Source: Pseudomonas sp. UBA1879 (lineage in GTDB: Bacteria; Pseudomonadota; Gammaproteobacteria; Pseudomonadales; Pseudomonadaceae). From it: a stretch of 64,000 nt of DNA. The position numbers and the translations under genes are program-made. This document shows positions 51,228 to 60,698 of the stretch, piece by piece. The first letter of the stretch is position 1, and the number at the start of each line of letters is the position of its first letter. The DNA lies in assembly GCF_002338065.1 (NCBI RefSeq), contig NZ_DDHJ01000015.1:670377-734376 (forward strand), read 5' to 3'. The notes beneath the pieces are model-generated. The model did not search any database. It saw only the letters and a program-made list of their open reading frames with translations, and was not told where the DNA came from.

Positions 51228-52226
51228 ATGCTACGCATTGCAGTTCTCGGCGCAGGCCGTATCGCCAACATCCACGCCGCCAACGTGGCGGCCAACCCCG
51301 AGGTGCAGCTGTCGGTGATCGCCGACCCCTGGCGCGAAGGCGTCGACAGGCTCTCGGCAAAGCTGGGCTGCGCGGCCGCGTACGACTGCGCGGAGGCCAT
51401 TGAGCGGGACGACGTCGATGCGATCGTCATCGGGACACCGACCGACACCCACATCGACCTGATGTTACGCGCCGTGAAACGGGGCAAACCCGTTCTGTGC
51501 GAAAAGCCCATCGATCTGGATTTCGCAAAAGCCGCTCAAGCCGTGGACGACATAGAACGCTTGAACGGGCGCGTGATGCTTGGTTTCAACCGCCGTTTCG
51601 ACCCGGACACCTTGCAGATGCGCAAGACCATCGCTCGAGGCGACATCGGTGACGTGCGTCAGGTGGTGATCACCAGCCGCGACCCTGGCCTGGCACCCGT
51701 CGAATACCTCACGCATTCAGGCGGAATCTTTCGCGACATGACCATTCACGACTTCGACACCGCGCGTACCCTGCTGGGCGAGGAGCCGGTTGACGTGATG
51801 GCCATCGCCAGCCGCCTGGTGGACCCGGGCCTGGCCCGGATCGACGACTACGACAGCGTCATGGTCCTGCTGCGCACGGCATCCGGCAAGCAATGCCACA
51901 TCAACTGCTGCCGGGAAGCGGTATACGGCTACGACCAGCGCCTGGAAGTGTTCGGTTCCAAAGGCATGGTCCTCAACGACAACCACCGCCCCAGCACCGT
52001 GCGCACTTACACCGCCAGCCAAACCGAAGTCCGCGAACCTCTGGAGAACTTCTTCCTCGAACGCTACGCCGATTCCTACCGCATCGAACTGAACCAGTTC
52101 ATCGACGCCGTTCGCGCGGACGCCCCGCTGCCGACCAACGCACGGGACGGGTTGAAGGCACTGCACCTCGCCAACTGTGCGCTGGAATCGATCAGGACCG
52201 GGCGCGCGGTGAAGGTCGAGGGCTGA
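51228..52226 (+). CDS. Gfo/Idh/MocA family oxidoreductase (inositol 2-dehydrogenase-like)
   Basis: 332 residues. NAD-binding AVLGAGRIANIHAANVAANP, EKPIDLDFAKA (the family's EKP motif), and the catalytic region SGGIFRDMTIHDFDTARTLL with the Asp/His pair. These features and the length fit myo-inositol 2-dehydrogenase and close relatives acting on cyclitols or sugars. AAGGAG precedes the ATG at 51228. It follows the LacI gene by 42 bases. Confidence 0.9.
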   Translation: MLRIAVLGAGRIANIHAANVAANPEVQLSVIADPWREGVDRLSAKLGCAAAYDCAEAIERDDVDAIVIGTPTDTHIDLMLRAVKRGKPVLCEKPIDLDFAKAAQAVDDIERLNGRVMLGFNRRFDPDTLQMRKTIARGDIGDVRQVVITSRDPGLAPVEYLTHSGGIFRDMTIHDFDTARTLLGEEPVDVMAIASRLVDPGLARIDDYDSVMVLLRTASGKQCHINCCREAVYGYDQRLEVFGSKGMVLNDNHRPSTVRTYTASQTEVREPLENFFLERYADSYRIELNQFIDAVRADAPLPTNARDGLKALHLANCALESIRTGRAVKVEG

Positions 52227-52378
52227 TGCGAGGCCCCTACGACGTAGCGTTTTTCGGCGAGGGGCTCCGCGTTGCGGACGTTTAGGCGGGAGCGACTGAA
52301 TCCGCTCCCAGCGGAGCATCAGCACCCAGCGCGTTGCGTGCGGCGACGAAAGACGGCCAGAGGGTAGCAAACATGCTT

Positions 52379-55300
52379 TCATCTGAAATCGCGACTCCGT
52401 ACATCCAGCCCTGTCAGCAGCGGGGTCAGGTCAAAGAGCCGTTGGGCAATGACGTGACGGACACCCTTCTGATACTCGAACTTGCCGAACACCTGCATCA
52501 ATTGCGAACCCACTAACACTTTGCGCTGACGTTCGGCCAGGTCGCGCCAGACCACGACGTTGATCATCCCATGTTCGTCTTCCAGGGTGACGAAAGTCAC
52601 GCCGCTGGCAGTGCCCGGCCTCTGCCGACCAACTGCCAGCCCGGCAACATTGATGTACCGTCCGTGTTCTTCGGTGAGCAAGTCTTTTGAACTGCGGAAG
52701 CGCTTGGCCGCCAGTTTGTTACGCAGCAGGGACAGCGGGTGCGGCCCCAGCGTGGTACCGAGGGTGTCGTAATCAGCCATCAGGTCCTGGGCCACACTCG
52801 GCAAGGGCAGCGCGACCTGGACTTCTTCACCGAAGCAGTCGTCGCCAAACAAAGGCCGCTGCACCTCGACGCCGGCAATTTCCCAGCGGGCGCGATGGCG
52901 ATGGCCGACCAGACCGCGCAAGGCTCCGGAATCTGCCAGCGAGGCTCGGGCCCGATTATCCAGACCGGCGCGCACGCACAGGTCGGTCACGTCCTTGAAA
53001 TCCCGCTCGGCGCGGGCGTGTTCGATACGCTTGGCGTCCTCCTCGCGAAACCCGCGAATCATCCGCAAGCCCATACGAATCGCCAGATTTTGCGAATAAT
53101 CGCGCTTTTCCACCGGTTCCAGAGAGCAATCCCAGTCGCTGTAGCGAATGTCCACAGGGTGCACGTCAATGTGGTGGCGACGAGCGTCTTGCAACAGTTG
53201 ATCAGGGCTATAGAACCCCATGGGCCAACTGTTGATCAGGGCGCACGTGAAGGCGGCTGGCTCGTGGCATTTGAGCCAGCAGCTGGCGTAGGTCAGCAAA
53301 GCGAAACTGGCGGCGTGGGATTCTGGGAAGCCATAGCTGCCAAAGCCTTTGATCTGTTCGAAGATACGATCAATGAAAGCCTTCGTGTAGCCCTTCTCGG
53401 TCATGCGTTTGCTGAGCCGGGCGTAATGAGGCTCCAGTCCGCCATGGCGCTTCCACGCCGCCATGGACCGGCGCAATTGATCGGCTTCGCCGGCGGTGTA
53501 ATCCGCGGCGACGATCGCCAACTGCATGACCTGCTCCTGGAACAACGGCACGCCCAGGGTGCGCTCGAACACCGCTTTCAGTTCCTCGGAGGGGTAGGTC
53601 ACCGGCTCTTCGCCGTTTCTGCGTCGCAGGTACGGATGCACCATGTCACCCTGAATCGGCCCGGGTCGAACGATCGCGACTTCGATCACCAGGTCATAGA
53701 AGGTTCTGGGCTGCAGCCTCGGCAGCATCGACATTTGCGCCCGGGACTCGATCTGGAACACGCCAATAGTGTCGGCGCGGCTGATCATCTCGTAGGTCGG
53801 TGCGTCCTCGGCGGGGATGTTGGCGATGGTCAGGTCATAGCCGCGATAACGGGTCACCAGATCGAAGGTGCGGCGCAAGGCGCTGAGCATGCCCAAGGCG
53901 AGAATGTCGACCTTGAGCAACCCCACCAGATCCAGGTCGTCCTTGTCCCACTGAATGATGGTGCGATCGGCCATGGCGGCGTTCTCGACCGGCACCAGGG
54001 TTTCCAGCGGTTGCTCGGAGATCACGAAGCCCCCGGGGTGTTGCGACAGGTGGCGGGGAAAGCCGATCAACTCCCCCGCCAGGGTCAGCACCCGACGCAG
54101 GATTGGGCTGTCGGGCTCGAAGCCTGACTCCTTCAGCCGCTCGGCGGGGGGCAGATTGTCGGTCCAGCGTCCACAACAGTCCGCCAGTGCGTTGATCTGA
54201 TCGGGCGGCAAACCCAGCACCCTGGCCACATCACGAAGCGCGCCGGCGCCATGGTAGGTGCTGGCGACGGCGGTCAGCGCCGCCCTGCCCCGACCGTAAC
54301 GGCGAAACACGTATTGCAGGACTTCCTCGCGACGTTCGTGTTCGAAATCCACATCGATGTCCGGGGGTTCGTTGCGCTCCTCGGAGATAAAGCGGGCGAA
54401 GAGCAACTGACCCTTGCCTCGAGACGGGTCAAGCTCAGTGATGCCCAAGGCAAAACAGACGGTCGAGTTGGCGGCTGATCCCCGTCCTTGACAGAGGATG
54501 GACTGCTGCCGCGCAAACCTGACGATGTCATGCACGGTGAGGAAATAGCTCTCGTAGTGCTTTTTGCCAATGATCTCCAATTCGTGATCGATGTTTTGCC
54601 GGGCGATCGGGGGCGTTCCTGCGGGCCATCGCTGGCGTGCGCCCTCTTCAGTCAAATGACGTAGCCAAGTGGTTGCCGTGTGCCCTTCTGGCACCAGTTC
54701 GCGGGGGTATTCGTACTTCAATTGTGCGAAATCGAAGGTGCAACGCCGAGCAATCATCAGCGTTTCAGCCAGCAAATCCTCAGGATACACCTCCGCCAAC
54801 ACCGCGCGGGGCCGCAAATGCCGTTCGCCATTGGGAAACAACCGATGCCCCGCTTCAGGCACGGTGGTGTGATGGCGGATGGCAGTCATGGTGTCTTGCA
54901 GCGCGCGACGGCCACGAGCGTGCATGTGCACATCGCCGCTGGCAACGGCAGGCACGCCGCAGGTCTTGGCCAGCGCTAACAGTGTCGACAGGCGCTTTTG
55001 ATCGTCAGGCCCGCAGTGCAGCTGCACGCTCAGCCAAAGGTTGCGTGCGAACACGCCGCTGAGCCAGTCGCCCTGTTCGCGCAGTGCCGCGTTTGGCTGT
55101 TCAAGGTCGGGCACCCACAAGGCCAGTACACCTTCAACGGGCGGCTGAAAGTCTTCCCGCAGCAGGCTATATTCGCCCTTCTTGCTGCGTCTGCGCCCTT
55201 GAGTAATCAGCCTGCACAGCGTTTGATAGCCGCTCAGGTTCTCAGCCAGCAAGACGATCTTCGGCCCGTTTTCCAGGGTCATCTCGCTGCCGACGATCAA

Positions 55301-55486
55301 CGGCAGACCGACTTCCTTGGCCGCCTGCCACGCCCGCACGGCCCCCGCCAGCGTGCATTCATCGGTGATGGCCAATGCCTGATAACCGTGCAGCTTCGCC
55401 CGTTCGAACAATTCCTGAGCGCTGGACGCCCCGCGCTGAAAGCTGAAGTTGGACAGGCAGTGCAGCTCGGCGTATTCGCAGCTCAT
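52379..55486 (-). CDS. imuC: ImuC / DnaE2, error-prone DNA polymerase III alpha subunit
   Basis: 1035 residues, normal for DnaE2. PHP domain at the N-terminus (YAELHCLSNFSFQRGASSAQ; ASGDVHMHARGRRALQDT), polymerase core with the catalytic aspartates in ERNEPPDIDVDFEHERREEV, GFGSYGFPESHAASFALLTY, and the OB domain near the end (INVAGLAVGRQRPGTASGVT FVTLED). It is the polymerase of the ImuABC mutasome and makes translesion, mutation-prone synthesis after SOS induction. It overlaps imuB by four bases. Confidence 0.95.
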   Translation of the reverse strand: MSCEYAELHCLSNFSFQRGASSAQELFERAKLHGYQALAITDECTLAGAVRAWQAAKEVGLPLIVGSEMTLENGPKIVLLAENLSGYQTLCRLITQGRRRSKKGEYSLLREDFQPPVEGVLALWVPDLEQPNAALREQGDWLSGVFARNLWLSVQLHCGPDDQKRLSTLLALAKTCGVPAVASGDVHMHARGRRALQDTMTAIRHHTTVPEAGHRLFPNGERHLRPRAVLAEVYPEDLLAETLMIARRCTFDFAQLKYEYPRELVPEGHTATTWLRHLTEEGARQRWPAGTPPIARQNIDHELEIIGKKHYESYFLTVHDIVRFARQQSILCQGRGSAANSTVCFALGITELDPSRGKGQLLFARFISEERNEPPDIDVDFEHERREEVLQYVFRRYGRGRAALTAVASTYHGAGALRDVARVLGLPPDQINALADCCGRWTDNLPPAERLKESGFEPDSPILRRVLTLAGELIGFPRHLSQHPGGFVISEQPLETLVPVENAAMADRTIIQWDKDDLDLVGLLKVDILALGMLSALRRTFDLVTRYRGYDLTIANIPAEDAPTYEMISRADTIGVFQIESRAQMSMLPRLQPRTFYDLVIEVAIVRPGPIQGDMVHPYLRRRNGEEPVTYPSEELKAVFERTLGVPLFQEQVMQLAIVAADYTAGEADQLRRSMAAWKRHGGLEPHYARLSKRMTEKGYTKAFIDRIFEQIKGFGSYGFPESHAASFALLTYASCWLKCHEPAAFTCALINSWPMGFYSPDQLLQDARRHHIDVHPVDIRYSDWDCSLEPVEKRDYSQNLAIRMGLRMIRGFREEDAKRIEHARAERDFKDVTDLCVRAGLDNRARASLADSGALRGLVGHRHRARWEIAGVEVQRPLFGDDCFGEEVQVALPLPSVAQDLMADYDTLGTTLGPHPLSLLRNKLAAKRFRSSKDLLTEEHGRYINVAGLAVGRQRPGTASGVTFVTLEDEHGMINVVVWRDLAERQRKVLVGSQLMQVFGKFEYQKGVRHVIAQRLFDLTPLLTGLDVRSRDFR

Positions 55487-56913
55487 GCGAACCAGCCATG
55501 CAGCCACAGGCCGCTGTCGTCGCCCACGCTGCGATACGCCCAGCCACGCTGGCCAGTGCGGGTTTCGATGAGGTAATAATCCCGTCTCACATCCCCGCCA
55601 TCCCACCAGCCCGACTCAATGCGCTCAGGGCCGGCCAACACCTGCAGGCCAGGGTCAGCACACACTTCCGGCTCACGCAACAGCCAGCCAGGACGCGGCC
55701 CTGGAGTGAAGCCCATGGCAGGCTTGCTGAGCGACGTTGTCTGCCATGCGCATTCGGGACGATGGTCGGCATGGAAGCTCAGGCCAGTGACCGCCTCGTC
55801 GCCCAATCGGGCGCGTAATCGCTCGCGCAATTGCTCCCACGGCATGCTTTGCTGAGGGCGCTCATCGAACAGTTCCCGATGGGACGGTACGAACGCCGGC
55901 AGGTCCTTGGCTTGCAGCCTCAGGGCCCGAACCGGCGACGGCACGACGATCTGCTCCAGTCGTCCACGGGCCAATTCGAACAACATGTTCGCCTCACGCT
56001 CGGCGCTGAGCAGCCCCACCGGAATCAGCGTATCCGGCGCCGTACTGCCGACACTCGGAACATGTTCCAGATGAATGACAAAACGCTGGACGCCACTGTC
56101 GCGCCCGCCCAGAAACAACGCCAGATCGGCAATCATCCGCTTGAGCGGGAACAACAGGGCCTGATGGGATTCGACGTCGAAGTTCAGTTCGATGCGGGTC
56201 TCGAAATGGTCCGGCGGCACATAGCACTCCAGCGCCATGGGGCGGCGGCCTGTAAGGGTGTCCAGATGCTGCAACACAGCGGCCGGGAAGCGCCGTGCCA
56301 ACGTATCGCGCGGCAAGGCCAGCACCTGTTGCAACCGATGCAACCCCATGCGCCCGAATGCGGTGGCCACGTCCTGGGACAAGCCGAGGCGATTGACCGG
56401 CATCTGTTGCAGCCGCTCCAGCAAGCTGTCGTTGCAGGTAACCGCCAAACCGTCGTGGGCATTGGCCAACATCCGCGCCGCCAGCGGATTGGGCGCAACC
56501 ACGATGCGATGGCTGAAGCCCATGGCGGTCAGTTCCTGGCGCAACCGCGCTTCGAATACCGGCCAGGGGCCGAACAGGTTGAAACTCGACTCCACTTCCA
56601 TCAGCAGCACGCGGGGGTATTTCAGGCTGACGTGAGAACTGAAGCGGTAGGCCCAGGCTGCGAGCAGACGGTGCCAGTGTTCGGTCTGCTTCGGGTCGTA
56701 TTCCACCGTTTCGAAACCGCGGGTCATGGCGTGGGCTGCGGTCAGCGATTGACCGGCACGCAACCCCAGTTCGCGGGCGGCGGCATTCACCGTTTGTAAC
56801 ACCCGACGTTGCGCCGGGCCGCTGATCAGCGCCAGGGGTTTCTCGGGTTCGGCTCGACGACGCATGACGCCGTCCAGTGCCAGTTGCGGCAGCAGGACAC
56901 AGGCCCAAAGCAT
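55483..56913 (-). CDS. imuB: ImuB, Y-family-polymerase-like mutasome hub protein
   Basis: 476 residues. It has the Y-family fold (VESSFNLFGPWPVFEARLRQ; FSHRIVVAPNPLAARMLANA; LPRDTLARRFPAAVLQHLDT) but starts LWACVLLPQLALDGVMRR where true polymerases have catalytic acidic residues, as expected for catalytically inactive ImuB. ImuB links the beta clamp, ImuA and ImuC. Seven bases separate it from imuA and it overlaps imuC. Confidence 0.93.
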   Translation of the reverse strand: MLWACVLLPQLALDGVMRRRAEPEKPLALISGPAQRRVLQTVNAAARELGLRAGQSLTAAHAMTRGFETVEYDPKQTEHWHRLLAAWAYRFSSHVSLKYPRVLLMEVESSFNLFGPWPVFEARLRQELTAMGFSHRIVVAPNPLAARMLANAHDGLAVTCNDSLLERLQQMPVNRLGLSQDVATAFGRMGLHRLQQVLALPRDTLARRFPAAVLQHLDTLTGRRPMALECYVPPDHFETRIELNFDVESHQALLFPLKRMIADLALFLGGRDSGVQRFVIHLEHVPSVGSTAPDTLIPVGLLSAEREANMLFELARGRLEQIVVPSPVRALRLQAKDLPAFVPSHRELFDERPQQSMPWEQLRERLRARLGDEAVTGLSFHADHRPECAWQTTSLSKPAMGFTPGPRPGWLLREPEVCADPGLQVLAGPERIESGWWDGGDVRRDYYLIETRTGQRGWAYRSVGDDSGLWLHGWFA

Positions 56914-56920
56914 GGAGACC

Positions 56921-57541
56921 TCACGCGTCCGTATTAAAGGGGATGGGGGATGACTGGGCCAGCCCGCCGCGGCACTTCAATACCCTGAGCTGACGGGGGC
57001 GCACATCGATGGCGATCCGCAGGGCGGCGGGCGAAGGGTTGGCGGCAGCGTGCTGACCGCGACAGGCAAAGGCCAGGGTTTCGCCGGTTTCTGCCGCCAC
57101 TTGCAAGCGGCGCAGGGCTCGGTCGTCAACCTTGCCCGGCCAGGCCAGCACAGCGCCGCAACTGCCCGAGCGCAGGCATTGCTCCACGGCCCACAAGGCG
57201 TCAGTGTCGCGGGCCTGAATGATCGATAACTGACGCAGATCGACGCCCGCTGACTGCCATGCTTGGGGATACGGCACGAACGGCGGTGCCACCAGTACGA
57301 TCCGCTCACCTGCGTTGGCCAGTCGCGCCAGGGTCGGCCACATCAAGCGCAATTCGCCACTGCCATTGGCCGGAATGAGGATTTCCGTGAGCGCGGACGG
57401 CGGCCAGCCTCCGATGGGCAGCGCAGCATCAAGAAGCGCATGCCCCGTGGGCTGAGCGGCGACCGGCTGAACCGGTAACCGGCCCTTCCAGACCCGACGC
57501 TCGTCCAGCAGCGCGTCGAGGCTGACCACGGCGCCCATCAT
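56921..57541 (-). CDS. imuA: ImuA, RecA-like mutasome component
   Basis: 206 residues of the RecA/SulA-like ImuA family: VVSLDALLDERRVWKGRLPV, GHALLDAALPIGGWPPSALT, WPTLARLANAGERIVLVAPP, AWPGKVDDRALRRLQVAAET. In Pseudomonas it is part of the DNA-damage mutagenesis cassette lexA2-imuA-imuB-imuC. The start overlaps the lexA2 stop (ATGATG), so the first or second ATG could be used. Confidence 0.92.
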   Translation of the reverse strand: MMGAVVSLDALLDERRVWKGRLPVQPVAAQPTGHALLDAALPIGGWPPSALTEILIPANGSGELRLMWPTLARLANAGERIVLVAPPFVPYPQAWQSAGVDLRQLSIIQARDTDALWAVEQCLRSGSCGAVLAWPGKVDDRALRRLQVAAETGETLAFACRGQHAAANPSPAALRIAIDVRPRQLRVLKCRGGLAQSSPIPFNTDA

Positions 57542-58155
57542 TCCCGGCGCACCAGGCCGCAGAACACGCCTTCGATGGCGAAGTCCTGATCGGGACGCAC
57601 GACAATCGGCGCGTAGGCCGGGTTGCGAGGCAACAGACGCAAGGTGTCATCACCCCGTTCCAGCCGTTTGATCGTTACCTCGCCATCGAGCCGCGCCACG
57701 ACGATCTGCCCGTCCCGGGCCTCGGCGCTTTGCAGGATGCCGACCAGATCGCCGTCAAAAATGCCGTCCTCGATCATCGAATCGCCTGTTACCCGCAGCA
57801 GGTAATCCGGAACGCGCAGAAAGGTGCGACTGTCGAGGGTGAAGGTATCAGGGTTGTCCAGGTCGGGCCCGATGGGCGCACCGGCAGCCACCCGACCCAG
57901 TACCGGTATCTCGAGCATCTGGGCGCGCGGCGTGTGTTCGACCAGCCGAATACCGCGGGCTTGATTGGCCGTGACCTCGATGAAGCCTGCTTCCGTAAGG
58001 GCAAGTATGTGTTTGCGCGCCACGCTGCGAGAGGCGAAACCAAAGGCTTCGGAAATCTCAGCAAGGCTGGGCGGCTGGCCATTGTCGGCGATGCGATCAC
58101 GGATAAACGTGAGTATGGCAGCGCGTCGGGGAGATAAGGTCGTCATGGAGTACAT
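57538..58155 (-). CDS. lexA2: LexA2 repressor of the imu cassette
   Basis: 205 residues. N-terminal winged helix (RAAILTFIRDRIADNGQPPS, FASRSVARKHILALTEAGFI), Ala-Gly cleavage site in GRVAAGAPIG, catalytic Ser in VTGDSMIEDGIF and Lys in GEVTIKRLE. The short, divergent DNA-binding part and linkage to imuABC identify it as the second LexA known from P. putida and relatives rather than the main LexA. The ATG at 58155 lies within its own operator; ATG 58146, three codons later, is an alternative start. Confidence 0.93.
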   Translation of the reverse strand: MYSMTTLSPRRAAILTFIRDRIADNGQPPSLAEISEAFGFASRSVARKHILALTEAGFIEVTANQARGIRLVEHTPRAQMLEIPVLGRVAAGAPIGPDLDNPDTFTLDSRTFLRVPDYLLRVTGDSMIEDGIFDGDLVGILQSAEARDGQIVVARLDGEVTIKRLERGDDTLRLLPRNPAYAPIVVRPDQDFAIEGVFCGLVRRE

Positions 58156-58162
58156 TTGTACT
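58149..58162. promoter_or_regulatory. LexA2 operator overlapping the lexA2 start codon
   Basis: AGTACATTTGTACT, perfect arms AGTAC/GTACT around four bases. It matches the reported P. putida LexA2 site (GTAC-N4-GTGC type) and differs from the CTG-N10-CAG box of the main LexA. Its overlap with the start at 58155 implies tight autorepression of lexA2-imuABC. Confidence 0.82.
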
Positions 58163-58317
58163 CTTTTCAGACCTTACTTGCCAGCGCCGTTTATCAGACG
58201 ATGAACGGGCCTTGGCCCGCTGCACATGTAGATTTGAGCTGAACACCAGAGGGGCGCATTGCGCACACCCCCTGGCAGTGATGGCCCTGAACCACCAAGC
58301 GCGACTCAATGAAGGCG

Positions 58318-59118
58318 TTATCCGAACAGCGCCTGAATCTGCCCGTAGCTCAAGGTGCTGTGGGTGAGCGGTTCCGAGCGCCCTTCTGCAAGGAAATCGC
58401 GACCCAGTTGTTCAGCCAGGCTCAGAACCGTGATCGCCACACTGGAACCGGCGCTCAGGCGATGCACGCCCAGTTTTGCCAAGCCTTCCGCGTCCGGCAG
58501 ACCCGGCCGGGCCAACACGTTGATCGGCAGGTTGATGCCCTGAACGAGGGTTTTGATCGAGTCGGTGTCCACCACTGCCGCAACGAACAGGCCGTCGGCA
58601 CCTGCTTTTTCATACAACTGGCCGCGTTTAAGGGTCTCCTCGACCTTCAGGTTGTCAGCCACCAAATTCGCCAGGTACACATCGGTGCGGGCGTTGATGA
58701 ACACGTCCAGACCGTTGTTGGACGCCATGCTTTTGATCGCTTCGATCTTGCGCGCCAGCAAATCAGGTGCATCGGGACCGTCTTCGAGATTGATACCGAC
58801 GGCCCCCACGTCCAGCACGCGCTTCACGTTTTCGGCGACCGTCTTTGGATCGTCCGAATAGCCGTGCTCGAAATCCACCGACAGCGGCACCTTGACCACC
58901 CGTGCGATGTTCGCGGCGGCATGAAGGGCGGCCTCCAGCGGAAACGCACGCTCATCGGGATAGCCCTGGGTCCACGCCACCCCCGCGCTGGTGGTGGCAA
59001 TGGCCTTGGCGCCGAGGCTTTCGAACAGCAGCGCACTTACGGCGTCCCAGGCATTGGGCAAACGCAAAACGGTGGTTTGGTGGTGCAGGTCACGGAACGT
59101 CTTGGCAGAAGCAGGCAT
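58318..59118 (-). CDS. Isocitrate lyase / PEP mutase superfamily protein
   Basis: 266 residues, TIM barrel: PNAWDAVSALLFESLGAKAI, TTSAGVAWTQGYPDERAFP, metal-binding VDFEHGYSD, INLEDG and INARTDVYLAN. The small size and pattern fit the carboxyphosphonoenolpyruvate/PEP phosphonomutase-like group that includes oxaloacetate decarboxylases and 2-methylisocitrate-lyase-like enzymes; the KKCGHL lyase motif is absent, so lyase activity on isocitrate is unlikely. ATG 59118 has GGAG in front. Confidence 0.88.
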   Translation of the reverse strand: MPASAKTFRDLHHQTTVLRLPNAWDAVSALLFESLGAKAIATTSAGVAWTQGYPDERAFPLEAALHAAANIARVVKVPLSVDFEHGYSDDPKTVAENVKRVLDVGAVGINLEDGPDAPDLLARKIEAIKSMASNNGLDVFINARTDVYLANLVADNLKVEETLKRGQLYEKAGADGLFVAAVVDTDSIKTLVQGINLPINVLARPGLPDAEGLAKLGVHRLSAGSSVAITVLSLAEQLGRDFLAEGRSEPLTHSTLSYGQIQALFG

Positions 59119-59173
59119 GTTCAACTCCATGTGAAGATGACGGGTCGATCACTGTGGCATGAGGGGCTTGAGT

Positions 59174-59713
59174 CTAGAACAGCGAGGCCTGGGCGAATCC
59201 CATCGCGTCGAGATTCTTTTTCAGCGCTGCTGGCATCGCGCCCTCCCGCGTCAGCAGCCATTCCTTGGCTGACAGTCCACCGGCAAACCCGGTGAGCGCG
59301 CCAGAACTGCCGATCACGCGATGGCAGGGCGCAACGATAGATATCGGATTCTTGCCGTTGGCGCCCCCGACCGCGCGTACGGCGGCAGGGTTGCCGATTT
59401 CGATGGCTATTTGCAGGTAACTGCGGGTTTCGCCGAACGGAATTGCCAGTAAGGCCTGCCAAACTTTTTTCTGAAATTCAGTGCCGTGAAAGTCTAGCGG
59501 CAGATCGAATTGGCTGCGGGTGCCGGCGAAGTATTCCGTGAGCTGCTGTTCGACCTGATTGAGAATGTCGCTGCCCAAATCTTCAGTCATCGGCCCCAGG
59601 AGCACGCGATTGGGCCGGTCGTTCTCCCAGAGAATGGCGGCCAGCGCGGGGCCCTTGGCCACCAGTTTCAGCTGGCCCACTGGGGAGTCGATGAAGCGGT
59701 AAGTGAAGTTCAT
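59174..59713 (-). CDS. ogt: Methylated-DNA-protein cysteine S-methyltransferase
   Basis: 179 residues. The active-site motif PCHRVIG is present in SIVAPCHRVIGSSGALTGFA, preceded by the helix-turn-helix Arg/Asn region (SYLQIAIEIGNPAAVRAVGG ANGKNP). Suicide repair of O6-methylguanine by transfer to the Cys. No AdaA-like N-terminal domain, so it is an Ogt type. ATG 59713 begins MNFTYRFIDSPVGQLKLVA; the longer frame upstream is not credible. Confidence 0.93.
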   Translation of the reverse strand: MNFTYRFIDSPVGQLKLVAKGPALAAILWENDRPNRVLLGPMTEDLGSDILNQVEQQLTEYFAGTRSQFDLPLDFHGTEFQKKVWQALLAIPFGETRSYLQIAIEIGNPAAVRAVGGANGKNPISIVAPCHRVIGSSGALTGFAGGLSAKEWLLTREGAMPAALKKNLDAMGFAQASLF

Positions 59714-59805
59714 GGAGGGCGCCTCGTCTTTCGCAATGCGCCGATCATAACCGGGCCTGCCAATGGAACCATCCAGATCTTGCGGTCGAATTCGACGCAG
59801 AAATC

Positions 59806-60486
59806 TCAGGAGGGGCACCCCACCGCACCGCCGTTCAGGTTCTGTTTGTAATTCTCGTACTGCAAGGTCGCCTTGCCGTTGTTCCACTTCAGGGTCAAGA
59901 CCAGGACGGAGTCGAAGTCATCGCCAACCCAGTCATCGACCAGCTTGAGATCTTTGCCGGAAGCCTCTTCGGCGACCTTGTTGATCAATTCGGGTAGGTA
60001 GCCGTGGGACCAGGCGGTGTAGATGGTGGCGTCGTGGTATTTGTCACGCATCAATTCGTCGGCGAGGTCGCTGGTGTCGTTGGCGGCGAAGTCGATGTTG
60101 ATCGGCAAGCCGAGTTTGATGGCGCTGGGGCCGACCGTCATCAAGGGGCGCAGGTAACTGTAGGAATGATCGCCCTCACCCTCTTCAACGTGGCGACTCG
60201 GGTTCGCGGCAAAAATGAAATCGGCCTTGCCGAAGGTTTCCGGCAGCACGGTCGAGAGGTCGATGGCGCGGTTCAGGCCCTGGCAATTCAACTGGCCTAA
60301 CCCCATGTCGGGTTTTTCGGCGTGGCGCAGGAACACCAGGGTTTGGGTGCCGTTCTTGGGCTCCGCGTGCACGCCTCGGCCCACCGTGAACCAGAAGACT
60401 GCCGAGCAGATCAGCAGAATCGGCAGCAGAAAATAGGCGATGCGTTGCAGGACTGACGAGGTAATCGGGGTTTTGAAAGAGGTCAT
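59806..60486 (-). CDS. Histidine phosphatase family protein, membrane-anchored or exported
   Basis: 226 residues. One N-terminal hydrophobic segment (LQRIAYFLLPILLICSAVFWF) then the phosphoglycerate-mutase-like fold: FLRHAEKP with the phosphorylated His and Arg, and YTAWSHGYLPELINKVA with the second His. The core is short and lacks an obvious substrate-lid, as in poorly characterised periplasmic members. Substrate unknown. Confidence 0.85.
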   Translation of the reverse strand: MTSFKTPITSSVLQRIAYFLLPILLICSAVFWFTVGRGVHAEPKNGTQTLVFLRHAEKPDMGLGQLNCQGLNRAIDLSTVLPETFGKADFIFAANPSRHVEEGEGDHSYSYLRPLMTVGPSAIKLGLPINIDFAANDTSDLADELMRDKYHDATIYTAWSHGYLPELINKVAEEASGKDLKLVDDWVGDDFDSVLVLTLKWNNGKATLQYENYKQNLNGGAVGCPS

Positions 60487-60698
60487 GATGGCCTGATTTC
60501 TTGTGATGCATGAAAGGCTGAGCGCCCTGTGCTACGTCCCTGTCAACTGGCGTTTCGCTAGCGGATGCAGACTAACGAAGCTTTATGTCCGTATGAAGAA
60601 TGACTATGAGAGTTGAAATGACTTCAGAGGTTGCAGGCAAGCCCCTGATTTGTTGGATTATTCGCCGAACGGTATGTAAGTGGATGTGTCGTCAAGCT

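Noticed and set aside
52739..54127. 462-codon forward frame
   Set aside because: Antisense to imuC, whose domains are intact.
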